From Verrucomicrobiota bacterium (GTDB lineage Bacteria > Verrucomicrobiota > Verrucomicrobiia > Verrucomicrobiales > Akkermansiaceae): a stretch of 14,502 nucleotides of DNA. The stretch's first letter is position 1. Every line of letters starts with the position of its first letter. Location: assembly GCA_008932955.1 (NCBI GenBank), contig WBXE01000037.1, positions 1 through 14,502 on the forward strand. The letters are read 5' to 3'. The position numbers and the translations under genes are program-made. Below, piece by piece: positions 5,087-14,502 of the stretch. A model generated the notes under the pieces. The model saw nothing but the letters and a program-made list of their open reading frames with translations. It did not search any database and was not told the origin of the DNA.

Positions 5087-7579
5087 TTAGAAATTTCCAA
5101 ACAAGTCCATTTGCGCGACGTTGGCCTTGGGCAGGGTGTCCTGAACCGTGTTTTTGGCCTTGGGTCCCTGGGTTTTGGCTTCCGGCTTAACCGAGTGGAG
5201 CTCGAGGTGGGAGAGAATCGACTTGGCCCGCTCGACCACCCCCTTGGGCAGGCCGGCGAGGCGGGCGACCTGGATCCCGTAGGATTTATCGGCGGCACCG
5301 GGGAGGATTTTGTGGAGGAAGATGATTTCATCGTTCCACTCGCGCACCGCGACGTTGTAGTTGGCGACGGCGGCGCGGGTGTTTGCCAGATCAGTAAGCT
5401 CGTGATAGTGGGTGGCGAACAAGGTCCGGCAACCAATCACATCATGAATGTGCTCGGCGACCGCCCACGCGATGGAAAGCCCGTCGAAGGTGGCCGTGCC
5501 GCGGCCGATTTCATCTAAAATGACTAACGAGCGGTCGCTGGCATGGTTGAGAATGAGCGCAGTTTCACTCATCTCGACCATGAAAGTAGACTGGCCGCGC
5601 GAGAGGTCGTCGGAGGCACCCACCCGGCAGAAAATCCGGTCCACCATGCCCAAGGTGACGGCTTCGGCGGGCACGAAGGCGCCGATTTGCGCCATCACTG
5701 CGATGAGCGCGATCTGGCGGATATAGGTGGACTTGCCGGCCATGTTAGGACCCGTTAGAATTTGCAGGCGGGCGCTATCGGGATCCAACTCGGTATCGTT
5801 AGGAACGAATTTAACGTCGGTAAGCGTTTGTTCGAGCACCGGGTGGCGGCCATTGGTGATGAACAGGCCGCGCGACTCCTCGAGCACGGGTCGGCAATGG
5901 CGGTGATACTGGGCGACTTCTGCCAGCGCGCACAGCACGTCGGCCTCGGCGATGGCGCTGGCAGTTTGCTGCAGGGCGAGCAGATGGGCGAGGGTGCGGC
6001 CGCGCAATTCGATGAACAATTCGCCTTCGAGTTGCTTCGAGCGCTCCTCGGCGCCGAGCACCTTGTTTTCCATCTCCTTGAGTGCCGGGGTGATGTAGCG
6101 CTCGGCGTTGGACATCGTCTGCTTGCGGGTGTAATCATCGGGCACTTTCGCCAGATGCGAGGTGGTGATTTCGATGAAATAGCCGAAGACGTTGTTGAAC
6201 TTGATTTTGAGCGAGTCGATGCCCGTGCGCTGGCGTTCGTCGGCTTGTAGGCGCGCGATCCAATCCTTGCCGCCGCTTGCGGCACTGCGCAATTCGTCGA
6301 GTTCGGGTGACCAGCCATCGCGGATGATGCCGCCGTCGCGCAGATTGGCGGGAGGCTCATCGGCCAGCGCGGTTTCCAACATTTTTGTCAGGTCGGAAAA
6401 ATCGTGGAGCCGTGAGATGAGCGAGCTGGCGAGGCTGACGTGCACTCCAGCGAGAGTGGCGAGGTCTTCCTTGAGAGCGGGGATGTGGGACAAGGAAATG
6501 GCGAGGGACTGCAGGTCACGGGCATTGCCGCTGCCTTGGGAGAGCCGACCGGTGGTGCGCTCGATGTCGCGGATGCCCTTGAGTGCATCGCGGCATTTGG
6601 CTAGCAGAAACGGCTCTGCCAGAAACCCGGCGATGAGGTCCTGCCTTGAGGTTAGAACCGTGATATCCCGCAGCGGGTGCAAAATCCAATCCCGCAGCAA
6701 GCGCGCACCCATCGGGGTGGCAGTGCGGTCGAGCACACCTAACAACGTATGAGCCTTGCCGGACCGGCTTTCCACCAGGTCGAGGTTGCGCTGTGAGGCC
6801 GCATCGATGAGCACGTAGTCGCTGCTGGCGCGCACCTGCGGCGGATGGATATGGCCGCAGGCACGGCGCAATTGATGGATGAGGTAATGCAGGACGGCCC
6901 CGGCAGCTCCGCTGGCGGCGTGGAGCTGGGAGCAGCCGAAGCCATCGAGCGAGTGGACGTTGAAATGATCGCGCAGCAATTGAGTGGCATGCTCGGGCAG
7001 GAAGGCATAGCCATCGTAGGCGAGGCTGTGGAGCAGCTGGCCGAACTCCGCGCTCTGATGATCGGGAACCAACAACTCCGATGGACTGATGCGTGAGAGT
7101 TCATCCTCGAGTTGGCCGAGATCGGCAAACTCAGCGATAGTAAACTCGCCGGTGGTGTGATCGACGCAGGCCAGACCAAGCACTTTGCCGTGGCGGCAGA
7201 CGGCGGCCAAGTAGTTCGGCCGCTGGTCGTCGAGCAGCGTCAGGTCGTCAATCGAACCAGCAGTTAGAATGCGCGCAATCTCGCGCTCAACGAGTTTACC
7301 GGGCTTGGGATCGGACGTTTGTTCGGCGATGGCCACCCGTTTACCGGCCTTGAGCAGGCGAGCCAAATAGCCCTGTGCGGCATGATAGGGCACGCCGCAC
7401 ATCGGGATGCCATTGCGGCGAGTGAGCGCTACGTTGAGGATGGGCGAGGCGGTTTTGGCGTCCTCGAAGAACATCTCGTAAAAATCGCCGAGCCGGTACA
7501 TCAGCAGCACATCCGCAGGCAGGGACTTCCGCATGGTCTGGTATTGGGCCATCATCGGCGTGAGTGCGGGCTCGGTCAT
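5087..7579 (-). CDS. mutS: DNA mismatch repair ATPase MutS
   Basis: This protein recognises mismatches and small loops in DNA and, with MutL, starts mismatch repair. It has 830 residues against 853 in E. coli. Domain I (about 5-115) holds the mismatch-reading GDFYEMF with F33 and E35. The connector, lever and clamp domains follow. The ATPase domain has Walker A GPNMAGKST (610-618) and Walker B VILDEIGRGT with D689-E690, and the HYHEL switch region. The extreme C-terminus is QMDLFGNF, a good beta-sliding-clamp binding motif at 823-827. The chain ends 3 residues after it, so the C-terminal tetramerisation segment of E. coli MutS appears absent. The ATG at 7579 is preferred because MTEPALTPMMAQY matches the family start. 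A GTG at 7618 would add 13 residues. No strong Shine-Dalgarno is seen. It is probably transcribed alone, since about 160 nt separate it from the esterase upstream. Confidence 0.98.
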   Translation of the reverse strand: MTEPALTPMMAQYQTMRKSLPADVLLMYRLGDFYEMFFEDAKTASPILNVALTRRNGIPMCGVPYHAAQGYLARLLKAGKRVAIAEQTSDPKPGKLVEREIARILTAGSIDDLTLLDDQRPNYLAAVCRHGKVLGLACVDHTTGEFTIAEFADLGQLEDELSRISPSELLVPDHQSAEFGQLLHSLAYDGYAFLPEHATQLLRDHFNVHSLDGFGCSQLHAASGAAGAVLHYLIHQLRRACGHIHPPQVRASSDYVLIDAASQRNLDLVESRSGKAHTLLGVLDRTATPMGARLLRDWILHPLRDITVLTSRQDLIAGFLAEPFLLAKCRDALKGIRDIERTTGRLSQGSGNARDLQSLAISLSHIPALKEDLATLAGVHVSLASSLISRLHDFSDLTKMLETALADEPPANLRDGGIIRDGWSPELDELRSAASGGKDWIARLQADERQRTGIDSLKIKFNNVFGYFIEITTSHLAKVPDDYTRKQTMSNAERYITPALKEMENKVLGAEERSKQLEGELFIELRGRTLAHLLALQQTASAIAEADVLCALAEVAQYHRHCRPVLEESRGLFITNGRHPVLEQTLTDVKFVPNDTELDPDSARLQILTGPNMAGKSTYIRQIALIAVMAQIGAFVPAEAVTLGMVDRIFCRVGASDDLSRGQSTFMVEMSETALILNHASDRSLVILDEIGRGTATFDGLSIAWAVAEHIHDVIGCRTLFATHYHELTDLANTRAAVANYNVAVREWNDEIIFLHKILPGAADKSYGIQVARLAGLPKGVVERAKSILSHLELHSVKPEAKTQGPKAKNTVQDTLPKANVAQMDLFGNF

Positions 7580-7741
7580 GCCCGCAGCATGAACACTTTC
7601 CGCGCTGATGAAAATCACGAAGTTGAGAACTGAGGAAACCCCGGCATTTTTTCGCCGCAGGGGCGAGCTGGGTCAATTCCCAGAAGGCCCTTCCTTGTTC
7701 ACAAGCTTAGGGAATTGGCCTTCATGTCGCCCGGCACCAAG

Positions 7742-8623
7742 CTACTTGCGCCCGAAGCCTGCGAGCTTAAGCCAGGAGGCGCAATCCCGGGTCCAGTCCA
7801 TGCACTTCGCCGGGTCGGCAGGGTCGCCGCCCAGACCCAAGCCGTGGCGGCCTTTTTCGTAGATATGCAATTCGAAGCGCACGCCGGCGCGGCGCAGCGC
7901 CGTGGCGAATTGCAAGGAGTTTTCGACCTTGACGGCACGATCCTCCCAGGTGTGCCAGAGGAAACACGGCGGGGTTTGCGGGGTGATCTGCAATTCGTTA
8001 GATAATAGTTTGACCAACTCGGGGGATGGATCGTTTCCCAACAAATTTGTTCTGGAGCCGGGGTGACCGTCAGGCCCCAAGGAGATGACCGCGTAGCAGA
8101 GGATGCCCAGATCCGGGCGCGAACTCTGCCGCTCAATCACATCAGTGGCGCTGGCGTCGCCCGCATCAAAATGCGTCAGCAAGGTGGAGGCCAAATGCCC
8201 GCCGGCCGAGGAACCCATGATGCCAACACGCTTGGGGTCAATCATCCACTCATCGGCCCGCGCCCGCACCATGCGCAGGGCGCGGGCGGCGTCGCCGAGC
8301 ATCACCGGGTGACGGTAGCCAGCGCTGCCGAGCCGATACTTGAGTACGAAACCGCTGATGCCTTGGGAGTTGAGCCACAACGCGTAATCCTTGCCCTCGT
8401 GCCCCGCGAGCCTGCTGTAGCCACCACCGGGGCAAATGACCAACGCCGCGCCGGTAGCCAACTCCGGCTTAGCTAGAAACGGCGTGAGGGTAGGCACATC
8501 CTTGTCGTCACAACCCAGTGCACCGGGAGCGGCGGCTGACCACAAGCGGACGGGTTGCGGGCCTTGGGCGAGAACCTGGAAGGTGCTGAGCAACGCCGTC
8601 AACAAGCCAATTGGATGCTTCAT
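7742..8623 (-). CDS. Secreted alpha/beta hydrolase, acetyl-xylan-esterase-like (BD-FAE type)
   Basis: This is a predicted exported esterase of 293 residues. The signal peptide is MKHPIGLLTALLSTFQVLA with a likely cut after A19 (V-L-A/Q). The mature chain shows the LVICPGGGYSRLAGHEG oxyanion region (about 62-78), the nucleophile elbow G137-S-S139-A-G141, the acid D228 in TWEDRAVKVENS and H260 in KGRHGLGLG, so a complete Ser-Asp-His triad is visible. Such proteins remove acetyl or other acyl groups from plant polysaccharides such as xylan; the true substrate cannot be read from sequence. The ATG at 8623 gives a clean signal peptide. It starts 34 nt after the parE stop and may be co-transcribed with parE, without obvious functional link. 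No carbohydrate-binding module is attached. The family is clear and the substrate is inferred. Confidence 0.92.
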   Translation of the reverse strand: MKHPIGLLTALLSTFQVLAQGPQPVRLWSAAAPGALGCDDKDVPTLTPFLAKPELATGAALVICPGGGYSRLAGHEGKDYALWLNSQGISGFVLKYRLGSAGYRHPVMLGDAARALRMVRARADEWMIDPKRVGIMGSSAGGHLASTLLTHFDAGDASATDVIERQSSRPDLGILCYAVISLGPDGHPGSRTNLLGNDPSPELVKLLSNELQITPQTPPCFLWHTWEDRAVKVENSLQFATALRRAGVRFELHIYEKGRHGLGLGGDPADPAKCMDWTRDCASWLKLAGFGRK

Positions 8624-8657
8624 GGGCGCGCAGTCTAATGGCCAGCGAAGCGGCGCG

Positions 8658-10505
8658 TCACGCCACCTGGCGGTCGACGTCTTCGCGCAGGTTGTCGATG
8701 ATGAATTCCTGGCGGTCCGGAGTGTTTTTGCCCATGTAAAAAGCTAACAATTCCTTGACGCCCTTGCCCTCCTCGTAGGCCACGGGGTCGAGGCGCATGT
8801 CCGGGCCGATCATGAATTTAAACTCATCGGGGGAGATTTCACCGAGGCCTTTGAAGCGGGTGATCTCGGCGTTCTTGCCAAGTTTGGTTAGAGCCTGCTT
8901 GCGGGCCTCCTCGTCATAACAATAGATAGTCTCCTTTTTATTGCGGACCCGGAACAGCGGCGTTTGGAGGATGAACAAATGCCCGTCGCGGATCAATTCA
9001 GGGAAAAACTGCAGGAAAAACGTGAGGAGCAACAGGCGGATATGCATACCGTCGACGTCGGCATCGGTGGCGATGACGACCTTGTTATAGCGCAAGGAGT
9101 CCACGCCATCTTCGATGTTGAGTGCGGCCTGCAGCAAGGCAAACTCCTCGTTCTCATAGACGATTTTGCGCGGCAGTGCGAAGGTGTTGAGTGGTTTGCC
9201 ACGCAGTGAAAACACCGCTTGAGTCTCCACATCGCGGCTTTTGGTGATGGACCCGGAAGCGGAGTCACCCTCAGTTAGAAAAAGCGTGCTCTCCTCGCGG
9301 CGCTTATGCTTGCTATCGTAGCGGACGCGGCAATCGCGCAACTTCTTGTTGTGGACCTTGGCCTGCTTCGAGCGCTCGCGGGCAATTTTCTGGATCCCCT
9401 TGAGGTCCTTGCGTTCGCGCTCGGCGGATTGAATGCGCTTTTGGATGGCCTCGGCCACCTGCGGGTTTTTGTGCAGGTAGTTGTCGAGGTTGGTTTTAAG
9501 AAAGTTACCGATGAAGGTGCGCAGGCTTTCGCCGTCGGGGCTGACCGTGTTGGAGCCGAGCTTGGTTTTGACCTGGCTTTCAAATACCGGCTCGATGATG
9601 CGCACGCTCACCGCAGCCTCGATGCCGGCGCGAATATCGGCCGGCTCGTATTGTTTTTTGTAAAACCCGCGAATCACTTGCACCAACTGCTCGCGGAAGG
9701 CCGCCAGATGGGTGCCGCCTTGCGACGTATTTTGGCCATTGACGAAGGTATAGTATTCCTCGCCGCTTTCGGCGGTGTGAGTGAAGGCAATCTCGATATC
9801 CTTGCCTAACAGGTGAATCGGCGGATACAGCGGCTCGTTCTCCATTTCCGCTCGCAACAGGTCCAACAACCCGTCCTTGGCCCGGAATTTCTTGCCATTG
9901 AAAATAGTCGTCAGTGCCGGATTGAGGTACGAGTAGTAGCGGCACATCTTCTCGACAAACGCCTCGCGGTACTTCGCCTTGGCCGGAAACACCCCCCGGT
10001 CTAACTCAAATGCCAGGCGCGTGCCATTGGCCCTGTCGTCGCGCCGCGGGCTCTTCATGTCCACCGTGAGCAGGCCCTTGGAAAATTCCAGCGCTTTGGT
10101 CTGGCCATCGCGCCAGGCCTGAATTTCGAAAAACGTCGAGAGGGCGTTGACCGCTTTGATGCCGACGCCATTGAGGCCGACGGATTTCTTAAATGCCTCG
10201 CTATCGTACTTGGCACCGGTATTGATTTGGGCGGCGCAATCGAAGAGTTTGCCTAAGGGAATGCCGCGGCCGAAGTCGCGCACCTCCACCCGGCCCTCGC
10301 CATCGATGTCCACCTGGATTTCCTTGCCGTATCCCATGATGTGCTCATCGATCGAGTTGTCGATGGCCTCCTTGAGCAGGATGTAGAGGCCGTCGTCGGG
10401 CGACGAACCATCGCCGAGTTTGCCAATGTACATGCCGGGGCGCATGCGAATGTGCTCTCGCCAGTCCAGGGACTTGATGTCCGCTTCCGTGTAGTCAGCT
10501 GCCAT
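8658..10505 (-). CDS. parE: DNA topoisomerase IV subunit B (ParE type)
   Basis: This is the ATPase and Toprim subunit of a type IIA topoisomerase, which with a ParC-type subunit decatenates chromosomes. It has 615 residues, the ParE length, and lacks the long gyrase-specific insertion of about 170 residues. The GHKL ATPase shows E46 and N50 in KEAIDNSIDE, D77 in RDFGRGIP, and the GLNGVGIKAVNALS lid. The Toprim domain has E412 in LTEGDSASGS and the metal-binding DADVD at 481-485. EGDSASGSITKSRD with FSLRGKPLN is, as I recall, the form of the ParE branch of Bacteroidetes and Chlamydiae, rather than EGDSAGGSAKQGRD of typical GyrB/ParE. The ATG at 10505 gives a natural N-terminus but no Shine-Dalgarno is evident. 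No parC lies next to it in this window. It could have been annotated gyrB; length and motifs argue for parE. Confidence 0.93.
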   Translation of the reverse strand: MAADYTEADIKSLDWREHIRMRPGMYIGKLGDGSSPDDGLYILLKEAIDNSIDEHIMGYGKEIQVDIDGEGRVEVRDFGRGIPLGKLFDCAAQINTGAKYDSEAFKKSVGLNGVGIKAVNALSTFFEIQAWRDGQTKALEFSKGLLTVDMKSPRRDDRANGTRLAFELDRGVFPAKAKYREAFVEKMCRYYSYLNPALTTIFNGKKFRAKDGLLDLLRAEMENEPLYPPIHLLGKDIEIAFTHTAESGEEYYTFVNGQNTSQGGTHLAAFREQLVQVIRGFYKKQYEPADIRAGIEAAVSVRIIEPVFESQVKTKLGSNTVSPDGESLRTFIGNFLKTNLDNYLHKNPQVAEAIQKRIQSAERERKDLKGIQKIARERSKQAKVHNKKLRDCRVRYDSKHKRREESTLFLTEGDSASGSITKSRDVETQAVFSLRGKPLNTFALPRKIVYENEEFALLQAALNIEDGVDSLRYNKVVIATDADVDGMHIRLLLLTFFLQFFPELIRDGHLFILQTPLFRVRNKKETIYCYDEEARKQALTKLGKNAEITRFKGLGEISPDEFKFMIGPDMRLDPVAYEEGKGVKELLAFYMGKNTPDRQEFIIDNLREDVDRQVA

Positions 10506-10622
10506 AAGGGGTTGATGCTTCGCATTTCTTAAATGATTTGCGCCCTACCTGCAAGCCTTTCTGGTGACAAATAAGGAGTCACCACAATAAGGAGCCACCA
10601 CATTTTGTGGTGGTGCGGAAGC
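10506..10622. other. parE upstream spacer
   Basis: Apart from the duplication and hairpin at 10571-10613, this spacer before the parE start shows no gene. A TTGCAG/TAAGAA pair with 17-nt spacing is present on the - strand near 10555-10527 but matches the sigma-70 consensus too poorly to call. Confidence 0.3.
10571..10613. repeat. 16-bp tandem duplication ending in perfect hairpin
   Basis: ATAAGGAGTCACCACA (10571-10586) is followed at once by ATAAGGAGCCACCACA (10587-10602), with one mismatch. The second copy leads into a perfect hairpin, CCACCACA (10595-10602), TTT, TGTGGTGG (10606-10613). It lies between carB and parE, about 195 nt after the carB stop. On the - strand the hairpin is followed by CTCCTTATT, too weak a T-run for a confident terminator. 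Confidence 0.5.
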
Positions 10623-10804
10623 GCGGCCGATGAATAAGCGCCGAAGGCCCGGTTCATGAGCGAGCCTTCCGCACGACGACAGTAAGGTCGTCGCTCCCTA
10701 ACTGACACGACGACAGTAAGGTCGCCGCTCCCTAACTGACACGACGACAGTAAGGTCGTCGCTCCCTAACTGACACGACGACAGTAAGGCCGCCGCTCCC
10801 TACG
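10623..10804 (-). repeat. Two-hairpin 3' element with 34-bp tandem expansion
   Basis: On the + strand, a 78-nt element (10623-10700) is about 82% identical (64 of 78 by eye, no gaps) to 14201-14278. Its second hairpin, CGACGAC-AGTAAG-GTCGTCG, is expanded into tandem 34-bp units starting at 10673, 10707, 10741 and 10775. The last unit is cut at about 30 nt, 3 nt before the carB stop complement. Units end with the shared phrase CTCCCTAACTGAC. The right stem arm reads GTCGTCG, GTCGCCG, GTCGTCG and GCCGCCG. On the carB (-) strand these changes give G-U wobbles, so every unit can still fold in that transcript; on the + strand they give A-C mismatches. It probably sits in the carB 3' untranslated region. 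Confidence 0.75.
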
Positions 10805-10806
10805 GC

Positions 10807-14049
<3,243 letters not shown>

Positions 14050-14088
14050 GGTCGTGAGGCGGATGGGGTGGCGGCAAGGCGGCTAAAT

Positions 14089-14139
14089 TCCCTGCGATGT
14101 GGCAGGGATTGACCAACTTGTAAAGTCCAGGCTGCCACA
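14089..14139 (-). promoter_or_regulatory. carB leader with two mutually exclusive hairpins
   Basis: On + coordinates, TCCCTGC (14089-14095) pairs with GCAGGGA (14102-14108) across a 6-nt loop. TGTGGCAG (14098-14105) pairs perfectly with CTGCCACA (14132-14139) across 26 nt. The two helices share 14102-14105, so only one can form at a time. In the carB transcript the distal pair comes first, and the alternative hairpin ends about 40 nt before the start codon. This is the geometry of an attenuator or a leader switch, but no T-run and no leader peptide were found. A DNA operator is equally possible. Confidence 0.4.
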
Positions 14140-14200
14140 CAAGGCAAACTTCCGGCATTTTAGCGACTCGGCGGCTCAGTTTCACAACACCCGCCCTCGA

Positions 14201-14278
14201 GCGGCCCATGAATGAGTACCGAGTGCTCGATTCATGGGCGATCTATCCGCACGACGACACTAACGTCGTCGCTCCCTA
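14201..14278 (-). repeat. Two-hairpin 3' element, single copy
   Basis: This is the unexpanded copy of the element at 10623-10700. The first hairpin is CATGAAT (14207-14213) / ATTCATG (14230-14236), extended inward by GAGTAC/GTGCTC with one bulge. The second is CGACGAC-ACTAAC-GTCGTCG (14252-14271). The second stem is identical to that of the first copy while two of the six loop bases differ. On the - strand the element starts one base past the stop codon of the surface-protein gene, so it is placed like a 3' untranslated structure or terminator. No T-run follows. Confidence 0.65.
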
Positions 14279-14279
14279 T

Positions 14280-14502
14280 TTAGGGCATCACCACCAACCG
14301 GACGAAGAGTTTGCCTGCGCCGGGTGGCAGGGTGTAGGACACCGCGCCGGCGGTGTTGCGGAGCTTCGCATCGCTAGCGGCCACCGGCGTCCAAGTCACC
14401 AGATCCGGCGACGTTTGCACGACGAACTGACTGCCATAGGCGCTACTCGGGATATTGCCGCCATTGGTCCAAGTTACCGTTCTGCCGACGACACCCGGCA
14501 AG
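14280..14502 (-). CDS. C-terminal end of secreted/surface protein (partial)
   Basis: This frame is open to the right edge, so only the last 73 or so residues are visible and the start lies outside the window. The stop is TAA at 14280-14282. The visible part is a beta-rich Ser/Thr/Val module with FVVQTSPDLVTWTPV, then AGAVSYTLPPGAGKLFVRL close to the end. Such endings are, from memory, frequent at the C-termini of large secreted or cell-surface proteins of Verrucomicrobia. There is no catalytic motif in the visible part and no LPXTG or PEP-CTERM signal at the end. Function cannot be assigned. A two-hairpin element begins directly after the stop. Confidence 0.7.
   Translation of the reverse strand, partial: LPGVVGRTVTWTNGGNIPSSAYGSQFVVQTSPDLVTWTPVAASDAKLRNTAGAVSYTLPPGAGKLFVRLVVMP

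Noticed and set aside
10673..10804. CRISPR array
   Set aside because: The 34-bp units are directly tandem with no variable spacers between them, and no cas genes are near.
14110..14165. Sigma-70 promoter for carB (TTGCCT, 17 nt, TTTACA on the - strand)
   Set aside because: Only four and about three of six consensus positions match, so it is not reported as a feature.

Overview
The window looks like chromosomal DNA of a Verrucomicrobiota bacterium, perhaps Verrucomicrobiales. This is inferred, not proven. The grounds are the 'TSPDLVTWTPV...SYTLPPGAGKLFVRL' surface-protein end at the right edge, a topoisomerase IV B subunit of the Bacteroidetes/Chlamydiae/Verrucomicrobia kind, GC-rich codons, poor Shine-Dalgarno sites and repeat-rich spacers. 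Most of the coding content is housekeeping. No phage, transposase, CRISPR array, rRNA or tRNA was seen.

Layout. On the + strand: an ABC-F translation-type ATPase (150-2156) and an orphan NarL/LuxR-type response regulator (2562-3239). On the - strand, right to left: the 3' end of a secreted or surface protein (14280-14502), carB (10807-14049), parE (8658-10505), a secreted acetyl-xylan-esterase-like hydrolase (7742-8623), mutS (5087-7579) and a dienelactone-hydrolase-like protein (3682-4491) whose nucleophile serine is replaced by glycine. A doubtful 78-codon frame lies at 3453-3689. parE and the esterase are 34 nt apart and may be co-transcribed. The others are separated by structured spacers and look like single units. 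carA and parC, the usual partners of carB and parE, are not beside them.

The most unusual content is in the spacers. A 78-nt two-hairpin element occurs directly after the stop codons of both carB and the neighbouring surface-protein gene. After carB its distal hairpin is expanded into about 3.9 tandem 34-bp units. Substitutions between units keep G-U pairing only in the transcript of the carB strand, which points to a function or history as RNA. The carB leader carries two overlapping, mutually exclusive inverted repeats, as expected of an attenuator-like switch. Other palindromic elements headed by GTAG, as in REP sequences, lie at 3265-3427 and 3767-3814; the second is translated as part of the hydrolase C-terminus. 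Nine-nucleotide periodic tracts occur at 43-78 and 4680-4706.

All calls come from reading sequence and translations by eye. No database search or folding program was run.
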